DNA from: an uncultured Clostridia bacterium
GTDB taxonomy: Bacteria; Bacillota; Clostridia; Oscillospirales; Oscillospiraceae
Direction of reading: 5' to 3'
DNA: 64,000 nucleotides
Assembly: GCA_946412355.1 (NCBI GenBank)
Contig: CAMKGX010000005.1
Location: 1-64,000 of the forward strand
Below the pieces are notes generated by a model. It was not told the DNA's origin. It made no database searches and was given only the letters and a program-made list of their open reading frames with translations. This document shows, piece by piece, positions 8,886 to 17,710 of the stretch. Made by a program: the position numbers and the translations under genes. Numbering within the stretch: the stretch's first letter is position 1; each line of letters begins with the position of its first letter.

Positions 8886-9539
8886 ATGGCATTCAGAGCG
8901 ATTATTTTTGACCTGGACGGCGTCATCTGCTCCACGGACGAGTACCATTACCGGGCCTGGAAGGCCCTGGCGGACAAGCTGCACACCCCCTTTGACCGCA
9001 TCATCAACAACCGGCTCCGGGGCGTAAGCCGCATGGCCAGCCTGGACATCGTACTGGAGAAGTACACCGGCCCCGCCCTGACGGAGGCGGACAAGGTGGC
9101 CCTGGCCACGGAGAAAAACGACATCTACCGGGAGTCCCTGAAGGAGATGAGTCCCGCCGACCTGAGCGATGAGGTGAAAAACACCCTGGACGCCCTGCGG
9201 GGCAGGGGGCTGCTGCTGGCCATCGGCTCCTCCTCCAAAAACGCGCCCTTTATTCTCCATCAGATCGGGCTGGAGGGGTACTTTGACGCCGTGTCCGATG
9301 GCAACAACATCACCCGCTCCAAGCCCGACCCAGAGGTCTTTCTCAAGGCTGCGGAGTTCGTGGGCATGGCCCCGGCGGACTGTCTGGTGGTGGAGGACGC
9401 GGTCTCTGGCGCCGAGGCCGGACACAACGCCGGCATGAAGGTGGCCTGCGTGGGCGACGCCGCCAAAAACGGCGCGGGCGACTGGAATCTGACGAGCTTC
9501 CGGGAGCTGGAAGACGTGGTGGACGGTAAGAACGCATGA
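8886..9539 (+). CDS. pgmB: Beta-phosphoglucomutase, HAD superfamily
   Basis: 217 aa HAD-fold phosphosugar mutase that interconverts beta-glucose 1-phosphate and glucose 6-phosphate. Seen: HAD motif I FDLDGVICSTDEYHYRAW at residues 8-25 with nucleophile Asp and the acid/base Asp two residues later, GSSSKN (motif II region) near 119, and VVEDAVSGAEAG (motif IV) near 168. Length matches the family. Known: beta-PGM usually serves inverting maltose- or trehalose-type phosphorylases (GH65), but none lies in this operon; the window's only phosphorylase-like gene is GH94 at 54893. It overlaps the next start by ATGA, so translation is coupled to the esterase. Assignment to beta-PGM rather than a general HAD phosphatase is likely but not proven. 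Confidence 0.8.
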   Translation: MAFRAIIFDLDGVICSTDEYHYRAWKALADKLHTPFDRIINNRLRGVSRMASLDIVLEKYTGPALTEADKVALATEKNDIYRESLKEMSPADLSDEVKNTLDALRGRGLLLAIGSSSKNAPFILHQIGLEGYFDAVSDGNNITRSKPDPEVFLKAAEFVGMAPADCLVVEDAVSGAEAGHNAGMKVACVGDAAKNGAGDWNLTSFRELEDVVDGKNA

Positions 9540-10543
9540 GGACAGAGACTTTTGTGCTCAATGAAGCGCGGAGTGTCACCCTGACGAGCTATCTGCAGCC
9601 TGTGGGCGGCGAGTTCGGCGCGCTCACCAAGCGCCCCGCCGTGCTGATCATTCCGGGCGGCGGCTACCATTTCTGCTCGGACCGGGAAGCGGAGCCGGTC
9701 GCCTACGCCTATCTGAAGGCGGGCTATCACGCGTTTATTCTGCGCTACTCTTTGAATGAAAAGGCTGAATGGCCCAATCCGCTCTGCGACTATGAACAGG
9801 CGATGGGTATGATCCGCGCCAATGCGAAGAGCTGGCATGTGGCAAGTGACCGCATCGCGGTCATCGGCTTTTCCGCGGGCGGGCATCTGGCCGCCTGCGC
9901 CGCGACCATGAGCAAGGAGCGCCCCAATGCCGCGATCCTGGGTTATCCGGTGATCGACGGAGACTGCGCCGGGGACTATCTTCCCAGCGCGCCGGACGTG
10001 ATCGCGGCGGTGGACGAATTCACCTGCCCCTGCTTTGTCTTTGCCACCCGCACGGACAATCTTGTGCCGGTGGGAAACAGCATCCATCTGATCGATGCGC
10101 TGTGCCGTCATGACGTTGCCTTTGAAAGCCATATCTATTCCAACGGCCCCCACGGCCTGACGACCGGGGACGACAGCCTCGGCGTACAGGACTGCTGCAG
10201 CCGTTACCCCCACTGGGTTGACGACAGCATCACCTGGCTCAAGGACATGCTGGGCGGATTTGATTCGAACGGGCTCACAGCGCCGCGTTTCGGCGCCATC
10301 ATCAACGGCAACCACGAGGAAAAGCTGAATTTGAACTGCACCGTAGCCTATCTGCGCTCTCAGAGCGCAGCGGCGGAGCTGCTTTCTCACCTCATCCCGG
10401 AGAAGCAGGAGGGCATGTCCCTTCCCAAAAGCGCCGAGAAGGTCATCTCTTTGGGCCAGATCCTGGCCTGGGGCGGCGCGGATGAAAACACGATCCGTGC
10501 CATCGAGGCGCAGCTCATGTCTATGCAAAAAGAAGTCAACTGA
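9536..10543 (+). CDS. Alpha/beta-hydrolase esterase with C-terminal helical tail (paralogue A)
   Basis: 335 aa. Residues 1-240 form an alpha/beta hydrolase of the acetyl-esterase type (acetyl xylan esterase/BD-FAE-like): oxyanion loop PGGGYHFCS near 40, nucleophile elbow GFSAGGH near 110, and a His in YSNGPHGL near 203. It probably removes acyl groups from imported sugars. Residues 245-335 are an added helical segment starting NGNHEEKLNLNCTVAYL. The protein is a clear paralogue of 62083-63114 (shared N-terminus with SDREA and AYLKAGY), including the tail. No signal peptide. ATGA overlap with beta-PGM upstream. Confidence 0.85.
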   Translation: MRTETFVLNEARSVTLTSYLQPVGGEFGALTKRPAVLIIPGGGYHFCSDREAEPVAYAYLKAGYHAFILRYSLNEKAEWPNPLCDYEQAMGMIRANAKSWHVASDRIAVIGFSAGGHLAACAATMSKERPNAAILGYPVIDGDCAGDYLPSAPDVIAAVDEFTCPCFVFATRTDNLVPVGNSIHLIDALCRHDVAFESHIYSNGPHGLTTGDDSLGVQDCCSRYPHWVDDSITWLKDMLGGFDSNGLTAPRFGAIINGNHEEKLNLNCTVAYLRSQSAAAELLSHLIPEKQEGMSLPKSAEKVISLGQILAWGGADENTIRAIEAQLMSMQKEVN

Positions 10544-10561
10544 CAGGAAGGAGGAAAACCG

Positions 10562-12154
10562 ATGGAATTCAGAATTCCCGCCGACCTCCCGCGTATCCCC
10601 CATAAAAAACACTGGCAGTTCTGCGTGGGCAGCGGCCACGCGCTGCTGGCCCTGCGGACGGATTATGTGCAGCAGCTTCGCTTTATCCATGACACCCTGG
10701 GCATCCGGCGGGTGCGATTTCACGGCATTTTTGACGATGATATGCGTACCGTTTGCCGCCTGTCGGAGCTGTTCCCCGCTCCCGGGGCGGAGAAGTTCAC
10801 CGAGGAGAATTTCCGGGCCTGCGGCCTTGCCTACGACAATGTGCTGCGCGCCGGGATGAAGCCCCTGGTGGAGCTGAGCTTCATGCCCAAGGCCATGAGC
10901 CGCAACGGGGTGGACGGCGTGTTCTACTACAAGCCCTGCATCGACACCCCCGCCGACCATGACGCCTGGGCGGGCTATGTGCAGCGCTTCATCCGCTTCC
11001 TGCTCCACCGCTACGGCGCCGAGGAGGTGCGCTCCTGGCTCTTTGAGGTCTGGAACGAGCCGGATTTGCAGGTGGTGTTCTTCTCCGAGGACCGGGAGGC
11101 CTATTTTAAGCTCTATGAGACCACCGCCCGGGCCATCAAGGCGGTGGATCCGCAGTTGCAGGTGGGCGGCCCCGCCACCAGCGGCAGCAAGTGGGTGTCC
11201 TCCTTCCTGGCCTATTGCCGGGCGCATGACGTGCCGGTGGATTTTGTCACCACCCACCAGTACGCAGGCGACCCCATCGGCGGCGTGGAGAGCACGGGGG
11301 ACGACCTGGAGGCCCAGGGCGCCGGGGGCGGCGAGAGCTGGCCTGAGCGGATGCAGCGCATGGGAGAGCGCCTGGCGGCGCTTCACGATCACAGCGTGCT
11401 GGCGGGCCTGCGCGCCATCAACCCCGACCAGACGGAGGAGAGCGACCTGCCGAATGACAACTTCCGCCGCAACGCCGCCACCGTGCGCCGTCAGGCGGGG
11501 AAGCTGCCCCTTTACTACACCGAGTGGAACTGCAACGCCGGCTTTGGCTCCTACACCAACGACACCCGCAAGGTGGCGGCTTACGACGTAAAGGCCGCCC
11601 TGGACGTGGCGGACAGCGTGGACGGCAGCTCCATCTGGTGTTTCAGCGACATTTTTGAGGAGCTGCATCCCTTCGTGCAGGAGTTCCACGGCGGCTTTGG
11701 CATGCTGACCCAGAGCGGCATCCCCAAGCCAGTCTATTACGGCATGAAGCTGCTGGCCGACGCCCCGGCACAGCGCATCGACCTGGGCGAGGGCGCTGCC
11801 GACGGAGAAATCGGCATCGCTGCCTTTGACGGTGGGGACGAAACCCATGTGATCCTCTTCCGCCAGAAGATGAAGAACCTGGATCTGCCGGAGGAGGAAG
11901 CAGTTGTTCGGATCGAGCTTCCGGAGAAGCCCGAGAGCGTGACCGTCAAACGCATCGACGAGAGCCACGGCAACCCCCTGAAGCTGTGGGAGGAGATGGG
12001 CAGGCCCGATTATCTCACCCCCACCGAGGTGGAGGATTTGAAGCGCCGCAGCGCTGTGGAGCCGGAGGACTGGCCCTTTACCTGGGAAGGCGGCGTGGTG
12101 ACCATCCGGGCGGCGCTGGGCGTCAACGACGTGTACGGATTTGTGATCCGCTGA
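10562..12154 (+). CDS. Glycoside hydrolase family 39 (beta-xylosidase type)
   Basis: 530 aa retaining glycosidase. Seen: VRFHGIFDD near residue 45, acid/base Glu166 in EVWNEPDL, and nucleophile Glu321 in YYTEWNCN, the expected pair for GH39; a beta-sandwich C-terminal part after about residue 420. Known GH39 activities are beta-xylosidase and alpha-iduronidase; for a bacterial sugar operon beta-xylosidase or a related activity is the better guess. No signal peptide. AAGGAGG precedes the ATG, 18 bases after the esterase stop. Last gene of the first operon; a strong bidirectional terminator follows. Confidence 0.85.
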   Translation: MEFRIPADLPRIPHKKHWQFCVGSGHALLALRTDYVQQLRFIHDTLGIRRVRFHGIFDDDMRTVCRLSELFPAPGAEKFTEENFRACGLAYDNVLRAGMKPLVELSFMPKAMSRNGVDGVFYYKPCIDTPADHDAWAGYVQRFIRFLLHRYGAEEVRSWLFEVWNEPDLQVVFFSEDREAYFKLYETTARAIKAVDPQLQVGGPATSGSKWVSSFLAYCRAHDVPVDFVTTHQYAGDPIGGVESTGDDLEAQGAGGGESWPERMQRMGERLAALHDHSVLAGLRAINPDQTEESDLPNDNFRRNAATVRRQAGKLPLYYTEWNCNAGFGSYTNDTRKVAAYDVKAALDVADSVDGSSIWCFSDIFEELHPFVQEFHGGFGMLTQSGIPKPVYYGMKLLADAPAQRIDLGEGAADGEIGIAAFDGGDETHVILFRQKMKNLDLPEEEAVVRIELPEKPESVTVKRIDESHGNPLKLWEEMGRPDYLTPTEVEDLKRRSAVEPEDWPFTWEGGVVTIRAALGVNDVYGFVIR

Positions 12155-12168
12155 TTTCTATCCACAAG

Positions 12169-12205
12169 AAAAAAAGGACGAACCGCATCGGTTCGTCCTT
12201 TTTTT
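12169..12205. terminator. Bidirectional Rho-independent terminator
   Basis: A perfect 17-bp stem including seven A:T pairs at its base (12169-12185 with 12189-12205, loop CAT) sits between the convergent GH39 and GH2 genes. The T-run on each strand makes it work in both directions. Confidence 0.9.
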
Positions 12206-12214
12206 CAATAGCGG

Positions 12215-14455
12215 TTACTCCTGCACGGGGATGGTGACGCTTTCGCCGTCCACATGGATGGTCAGCTCCCCCGCCCTTTCGGAGCGCACCACCGCCAGGG
12301 CCTGGCCGTAGTAGGTGGTGAAGGTGCCGGTGTCGTAGCGCTCCTCCGTCCGGGGATTGGCGCTGCCGAAGCCCAGCAGTGTGCCATTCTCCACCGTGAC
12401 GGTAAGGGGGCGGTCACTGTTGCGCTCGATGGTGCCCTCGTCGTCCTCGATGGTGACGGGCACATAGACCACCTGGCCGGGCCGGGCTGCTTGCACTTCC
12501 GGATGGATGCCCACGCGCAGGGCACCGCGACAGGAGGACAGGGACGCCCGGCCCAGCTCACCGCCGCCGGCATCATAACTGACGGCGGTCAGCGTACCGG
12601 GACGGTAGGGGACGGTAAAAACGGCCCGGCAGTCGGCAACGGCTGCGCTGCCCACCGGGGCACCGTTCAGCAGCAGCGCCACACGGGCGCCGTCGGTATA
12701 CACCTCCACGGTGGCCTCCCGGCCCTCGCAGCCCTGCCAGGCCCAGCCGGGGATGGCGTTGGTGCCCCGCCAGGCGGCCTTGGCGGGAATCCTGTCGTGG
12801 TTGACGGGCTGCACGCACAGGGCGGGGGCGGTCAGCTTACCCCACACGGCACCGGCCCAGTACAGCTCGCCGGTGGGATTGCCCAGAATGTCGAAGGCGC
12901 CGCTGTCCGCCAGCAGCCAGGGATAGGGCTTGTTGAAGCCCACGCCGTCGGGGGTATAGGCCCAGGCACCGATGCCCGCCTCGCCGATATAGTCCCAGGC
13001 CGTCCACATGAAGTCGCCGATGAGGTAGGGATATTGCCGCACCATGTCCCAGTTTTTGGGCAGATCCTGGGGAAAGGTCTCGCTGCCCACCACCACCCGG
13101 TGAGGATGGGCCTCCTTTTCCAGCGGATAGCGGCCGGAGGCGTAGTTGTAGCCCGCGATGTCCAGTGCATCCAGCACCGGGGAGGTATAGCGGTCGGACT
13201 CGTCATCGTCCGCGCCGTGGTTCATACCGCTACCCACGCCGGCGGCGATCTCATTGAACCTGGTGCTGTCCATGGGCCCCTCCTCGGGGTGATAGCTGTC
13301 GCCTTTGGCGCAGCCCGCCAGGATCACAAGGTTGATGCCCGCCGTGACAGGCCGGGTGCCGTCCAGCCGGTGCAGGGTATCCACCAGCTTCCGGGCCGCC
13401 GCCACGCCCTGGGCCTTGGCCGGTTCCGTCACCTCGTTGCCGATGGAATAGAGCAGCACGGAGGGATGGTTGAAGTCACGGCTCACTATGGCCGCCAGGT
13501 CGGCGGCCCAGTTCTCCTGCCAGGAGAGAGCGTAGTCGTAGGGGTTTTTGTGGGCATACCACATATCCCAGCCCTCGTCCATTACATACACGCCCAGGGC
13601 GTCACAGGCGTCCAGCAGCGCACGGGAGCAGGGGTTGTGGGCCGAGCGGACGGCATTGAAGCCCGCCTCTTTCAGCTTTTTCACCCGGCGGTACTCGCTG
13701 GCGTCAAAGGTAGCGGCACCCAGAACGCCGTGGTCATGGTGGAGGCAGCCGCCCCGCAGCAGCGTCTCCTTGCCGTTGACGAACAGGCCCTTGGTGCTCC
13801 AGGTGATTTGACGGATGCCAAAGCAAATATCCGTTTCATCAAAGCCGTTTGTCACATGGGCCGTATAAAGCGCGGGGCTATCCTCGCTCCACAGTCTCGC
13901 GTTCGGGATCGTCAGCGTAAAGTCCGTGCCGCTGCCGGAGACGCCCTCCACGGTGCAGGTGACGCTCTCCCGGCTCTCCACCCGGATCACCGCCGGGTCC
14001 AGGGACAGGGTGCTGACGCGGACGCTCTCCGGGGCGATGCTGCGGCAGGGGCCCTCCCACAGCCAGACGGGGCGGTAGAGGCCCGCGCCGGAATACCACC
14101 GGGAATCCGGCTGATCCTCGTTCTCACAGGTGACACGGATGACGTTGTCACCCTCGGTGAGATAGGGGTCGGCCTCCACGAAGAAAGGCAGATAGCCGTA
14201 GGCCGTGCCCCCGGCAAGGCGGCCGTTGAGATACACCCTGGCATTTTTATACACGCCCTCGAATTGCAGCACCACGTGCTCCGCCGCCGGGCGGGGGAAG
14301 TGCTTTTCATAGCAGTAGCTGCCGCCGGGGAAATAGGCACCGCCGCTGCCGCTGGGGGCGTCCGCACGGCGCTCGCCGTGGAGCATGGCGTCATGAGGCA
14401 CCGTTACGGCAGTGCCGTTGCACGTCCAGTTTTCACAAAAATCAAATCGATTCAT
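12215..14455 (-). CDS. Glycoside hydrolase family 2 (beta-galactosidase type)
   Basis: 746 aa. Seen: N-terminal jelly-roll sugar-binding domain (FEGVYKNARVYLNG near residue 65), an immunoglobulin-like domain, then the TIM barrel with LRGGCLHHDHGVLG near 233, RSAHNP near 268, acid/base Glu in YSIGNEV near residue 340 and nucleophile Glu in VVGSETF near 458, followed by C-terminal beta domains. The layout fits GH2 beta-galactosidase or beta-glucuronidase; the N-terminal and DUF4982-like order is closer to beta-galactosidase. No signal peptide, so intracellular. Start supported by AGGAGAG. It lies 18 bases after the GH43 gene, last in a three-gene minus-strand operon. Confidence 0.88.
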   Translation of the reverse strand: MNRFDFCENWTCNGTAVTVPHDAMLHGERRADAPSGSGGAYFPGGSYCYEKHFPRPAAEHVVLQFEGVYKNARVYLNGRLAGGTAYGYLPFFVEADPYLTEGDNVIRVTCENEDQPDSRWYSGAGLYRPVWLWEGPCRSIAPESVRVSTLSLDPAVIRVESRESVTCTVEGVSGSGTDFTLTIPNARLWSEDSPALYTAHVTNGFDETDICFGIRQITWSTKGLFVNGKETLLRGGCLHHDHGVLGAATFDASEYRRVKKLKEAGFNAVRSAHNPCSRALLDACDALGVYVMDEGWDMWYAHKNPYDYALSWQENWAADLAAIVSRDFNHPSVLLYSIGNEVTEPAKAQGVAAARKLVDTLHRLDGTRPVTAGINLVILAGCAKGDSYHPEEGPMDSTRFNEIAAGVGSGMNHGADDDESDRYTSPVLDALDIAGYNYASGRYPLEKEAHPHRVVVGSETFPQDLPKNWDMVRQYPYLIGDFMWTAWDYIGEAGIGAWAYTPDGVGFNKPYPWLLADSGAFDILGNPTGELYWAGAVWGKLTAPALCVQPVNHDRIPAKAAWRGTNAIPGWAWQGCEGREATVEVYTDGARVALLLNGAPVGSAAVADCRAVFTVPYRPGTLTAVSYDAGGGELGRASLSSCRGALRVGIHPEVQAARPGQVVYVPVTIEDDEGTIERNSDRPLTVTVENGTLLGFGSANPRTEERYDTGTFTTYYGQALAVVRSERAGELTIHVDGESVTIPVQE

Positions 14456-14473
14456 CGGTTCATCTCTCCTGGT

Positions 14474-15964
14474 TTACCGGGGCAGAAAGGCGAAGGAGCG
14501 CATATCCAGCGAGCCCTCGCCGGTGAAGCGGAAATACAGCGCGCCCCGGCCCTCATGGGGCGCAATGGCCGCCGTCACCATCTGCCAATTCTCCACAGAC
14601 AGATCCAAATCCAGGCGGCCCATGGGCTCTGTACCGTCCTCCCGGTGGGAGATTTCCACCCGGCCCTGGAAGGTGCCCCGCAGCTCCAGCGCCAGGGTGG
14701 CGGGGCCGGTGAAGGCAAAGTATTTATAGCCCACCACGGCACCATCGCCGACGCGGGTGATGAAGCTGCGGCCTGCCCGCTCCGTGACGCAGATCTGCCG
14801 GGCCAGGGCGGGGTTGGTATAGTCGATGGTGCCGCTCACGGTGGGGTCGGTGAGGTGGCAGGCGATGGCGGCGGGGTAGGCTCCGGAGGCCGCCAGAGGG
14901 CCGCCGTTGAGGCCGCAGGAGGTGATCTCCGCCTGGGGGATGGTGCCGTCGGGCCGCAGCGTCACCTTTTCCGCGCAGCCCTGGCGGGAGAACTCGGTGG
15001 CGTTGGTCTGGCGGTGGTAGAAGATATATACCTGGTCGCCAATTTCCACCAGGCCGCCGTGGTTGTTGCCGATGGGATAGACAGGCGTCTCCCGGCCGTT
15101 CAGGCCGATGTCGCCGTTGGACACCAGAATGCCGCCGAAGCGGAAGCCGCTGTCGGGCCGGTCGCTGACGGCGTAGCACAGCTCGTGGCTCTTGTGGCTG
15201 GAATAGACGAAGTAATATTTGCCCCGGAGCTTGCGGATGGAGGACGCCTCAAAGAAGCCGTGGCCCTCGAAACCGGTGCCGGCGGTGTGGTGGCCGCCGG
15301 GAATCAGCTGACGGGGCAGTTCCCTGGCCGTCACCATGTCCGGCGCAAGCTCCACCACCATGGCGTACTCGCCGAAGACGGTGGACATCATGCCGCGAAT
15401 CTTCTTCTGCTCCTCCTCCGGCATAGCGGCAATCTCCTCCTCTGTGAAGCGGGGGAGAATTATCTCCTTCTCGCAGGCGGGGGCGAAGCCGTAGTAGAGG
15501 TACACCCGGCCGTCGTCATCCGTCAGCACGGCAGGGTCGAACACCATGCCCTCCTGGACGGTCTTGCCCCCCAGGATCTCCGGGGGATAGTGGACGTGGC
15601 CGTAAAAGGTGAAGGGTCCGGCGGGGCTGTCGCTGACGGCCACGCCGATCTCGGGATAGAAGGAGAAGCAGTAGTAGAGATAGTATCTGCCGTCGGTCCC
15701 CCGGGTCACGTCCGGCGCCCAAAGCTGCAGGGTGTCGGCGGCGTTGGTGGGGTCCTGGGTGCGCAGATAGCTGACGCCCTCGTTGCGCCAGTTTCGCAGA
15801 TTGTCGATGGGAGCCGACCACACCTGATAGTGCTGCTCGCAGTAGGCCTTGCCGTCGGCCCTGTCGTGGGAGCCGTAGATGTAGACCCGGTCGCCGAACA
15901 CGTGGGGCTCGCCGTCGGGGATATACTCCCACAGGGGGAGGTAGGGGTTGTAAATCTGTTCCAT
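14474..15964 (-). CDS. Glycoside hydrolase family 43 with C-terminal CBM6-like domain
   Basis: 496 aa enzyme of the five-bladed beta-propeller GH43 family (arabinofuranosidase/xylosidase activities are known). Seen: PHVFGDRVYIYGSHD at residues 20-34 (base region), WAPDVTRGTDGRYYLYY near 80, VFDPAVLTDDDGRVYLYY near 137, and general-acid region GFFEASSIRKLRGKYYFVY near 233. The last 130 residues look like a CBM6-type beta-sandwich. Start set at 15964, where GGAGGCCCC precedes the ATG; the frame is open further upstream, but that part is antisense-frame noise over the acetylesterase gene. No signal peptide. Between the acetylesterase and GH2 in one operon. Confidence 0.88.
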   Translation of the reverse strand: MEQIYNPYLPLWEYIPDGEPHVFGDRVYIYGSHDRADGKAYCEQHYQVWSAPIDNLRNWRNEGVSYLRTQDPTNAADTLQLWAPDVTRGTDGRYYLYYCFSFYPEIGVAVSDSPAGPFTFYGHVHYPPEILGGKTVQEGMVFDPAVLTDDDGRVYLYYGFAPACEKEIILPRFTEEEIAAMPEEEQKKIRGMMSTVFGEYAMVVELAPDMVTARELPRQLIPGGHHTAGTGFEGHGFFEASSIRKLRGKYYFVYSSHKSHELCYAVSDRPDSGFRFGGILVSNGDIGLNGRETPVYPIGNNHGGLVEIGDQVYIFYHRQTNATEFSRQGCAEKVTLRPDGTIPQAEITSCGLNGGPLAASGAYPAAIACHLTDPTVSGTIDYTNPALARQICVTERAGRSFITRVGDGAVVGYKYFAFTGPATLALELRGTFQGRVEISHREDGTEPMGRLDLDLSVENWQMVTAAIAPHEGRGALYFRFTGEGSLDMRSFAFLPR

Positions 15965-15981
15965 AATGGGGCCTCCTCTGA

Positions 15982-17511
15982 TCAAAGTGTGATGGTAAAG
16001 GGTATGGCGGGAATGCCGGCGCCGTTGAAGATGGCAGCGCGGTAAAAGGGCGTCTGGGCGTAGGAAACGGTGGACGCGTCGCCGCAGCCGCGAAGCAGCA
16101 GCGTATCGCCCTCCACGGCTGCCTCCCCTGCCGCCACGGTGCGGCCCGCTCCGTCCAGCAGCGTCAGCGCGGCGGACAGGTCGCCCTGCAAATGGAGGCC
16201 TGCCCCGTGGGCGAAGCGGAGGCACAGTGCGCCGTCCCGCTTTTCCGCCCCCAGCAGCGACGGGGCGTCGCACAGAAGGTCTTTGCCGTAGACGTGGCCC
16301 AGGGCCAGCAGCGCCAGGCGCTGCCCGATGGGACGTTTCTCTTTCGGGTGGATGTCCCACTGCATGCCGGCGTCTCCGCTGGCGGTCATCCAGACGTTGG
16401 ACACGGTTTTGCTCACCAGCTCCTGCTGGCGGCGGAGCAGCGGGAATGCCCGGCCGGTGCAGAAAAGCCACTCTTCAAAGGGGGCCAACTGCACGAACAG
16501 GAAGGGCAGCTCCTCCTGCCACAGGTCACGCCAGCATTGAATCATCCGGGAGAACACGGTGGCGTATACCTCCGGGTGGCGTTCGTCGCTCTCTCCCTGG
16601 TACCAGATGACGCCCCGGAGGGAGTAGGGGGCCACGGTTTTCAGCATGTGGTCATACAGTGTGCCGGGATTCTGCTCGCTTTTGGGGCCGTAGTTCATCA
16701 GCGGCGGCGCCTCCTCACCCAGGCTCTCCACCCCGGCCATGGCGCGAATCTGCTCCGTAAAGGCCGCCTGCTCCTCCCGGCTCAGGCCGTCCCGCATGAT
16801 TTTGACGTTCATGGGGTCGTCCAGCAGTGTGACCCGGTTGTTATTGGGGTTTGCCGCAAAGGCCATTTCATAGGCGGCCATGTCCCGGGGCAGGTTCTCC
16901 TCATATTCCCGCAGCCACACGTCGCCTTCGGTGTTTTCCAGGTACCGGGGGTCCGTCCAGGCGGAGGCCATGGTGCCGCCCCAGTTGCAGCCGACGATGC
17001 CCACGGGCACGTCCAGCGCCGCGCCAACGGCGTCGGCAAAATAGTAACCCACGGCGGAGAACCAGGGCAGATCTGCCGCCGTCGCCCGCCGCCAGAAGCC
17101 GAACTGGGAATAGTCGAAATCTTCCTCCTCGCCGTCATAGGCGATCTCCGGCACGTCGTAAAAGCGGACGTCCCGGAGCTGGGACGCCACGGCAGCGTCG
17201 AAGTCCCGGTCAAATTTCATGTGGAATTCCATGTTGCTCTGGCCGCCGGAGAGCCACACCTCGCCCACCGCCACATGGCGGAAGGCAAGCTGCTCTCCGC
17301 CCGAGCGGAGGCGCAGCGTCAGCTCCGTCTCCGCCTCCCTGGGCGGCAGCGCCATGCGCCAGACGCCGCTGCCGTCGGCGCAGGCGGCGGCGGTGTCACC
17401 GCCCAGGGACGCCTCCACCCTCGCGCCCGGTGCGGCCTGCCCCCAGAGGCAAATGGGCTTTTGCCGCTGCAGTACCATGTTGTCCTGAAAAACCTTCGCC
17501 GCCGACAGCAT
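15982..17511 (-). CDS. Sialate-O-acetylesterase family protein (SGNH hydrolase)
   Basis: 509 aa carbohydrate esterase that probably removes O-acetyl groups from sugars in the cytoplasm. Seen: N-terminal beta domain (NMVLQRQKPICLWGQA near residue 11), block SGGQSNMEF near 92 carrying the catalytic Ser, GCNWGG near 174, and block V GVIWYQGESDERHPE near 300 with the catalytic Asp/His region. Length and motifs match the plant/bacterial sialate esterase family, members of which also act on acetylated xylan or pectin. GGGAGGA precedes the ATG. First gene of the minus-strand operon with GH43 and GH2, divergent from 17711. Confidence 0.85.
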   Translation of the reverse strand: MLSAAKVFQDNMVLQRQKPICLWGQAAPGARVEASLGGDTAAACADGSGVWRMALPPREAETELTLRLRSGGEQLAFRHVAVGEVWLSGGQSNMEFHMKFDRDFDAAVASQLRDVRFYDVPEIAYDGEEEDFDYSQFGFWRRATAADLPWFSAVGYYFADAVGAALDVPVGIVGCNWGGTMASAWTDPRYLENTEGDVWLREYEENLPRDMAAYEMAFAANPNNNRVTLLDDPMNVKIMRDGLSREEQAAFTEQIRAMAGVESLGEEAPPLMNYGPKSEQNPGTLYDHMLKTVAPYSLRGVIWYQGESDERHPEVYATVFSRMIQCWRDLWQEELPFLFVQLAPFEEWLFCTGRAFPLLRRQQELVSKTVSNVWMTASGDAGMQWDIHPKEKRPIGQRLALLALGHVYGKDLLCDAPSLLGAEKRDGALCLRFAHGAGLHLQGDLSAALTLLDGAGRTVAAGEAAVEGDTLLLRGCGDASTVSYAQTPFYRAAIFNGAGIPAIPFTITL

Positions 17512-17710
17512 AAAAGCGTCCTCCCATTATCATAGATACACCCATCATACCGAAAAAGCGCCCCTGCGTCAAAGCAGGGGATTCTCCGATTTGGCTATGT
17601 AAAAGCGAAAATAATCTTGTTCCTTTTTATCCCGCAAAATGGTACACTATGGGGGAGATAATAACGCGGAAAAACGCCGATTAACGGGCTGATTTACCAG
17701 GGGAGGAGCT
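17512..17710. promoter_or_regulatory. Divergent promoter region
   Basis: A 199-base gap between divergently transcribed operons. It holds a 7-bp GC hairpin with 6-nt loop (17561-17580), followed toward the plus-strand gene by an AT-rich stretch with a candidate -10 TACACT (17643-17648). The best upstream hexamer, TTGTTC (17617-17622), is 20 bases away, so the -35 match is poor and an activator may be needed. A clear promoter for the minus-strand operon was not found. Confidence 0.35.

Noticed and set aside
9260-11968. A 902-codon open frame on the minus strand
   Set aside because: Antisense shadow of the mutase, esterase and GH39, all of which have clear catalytic motifs.
12254-16045. A 1263-codon open frame on the plus strand
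   Set aside because: It is antisense to GH2 and GH43, has no ribosome site, and its composition (Gly, Ala, His, Arg rich) is typical of a GC-rich shadow frame.
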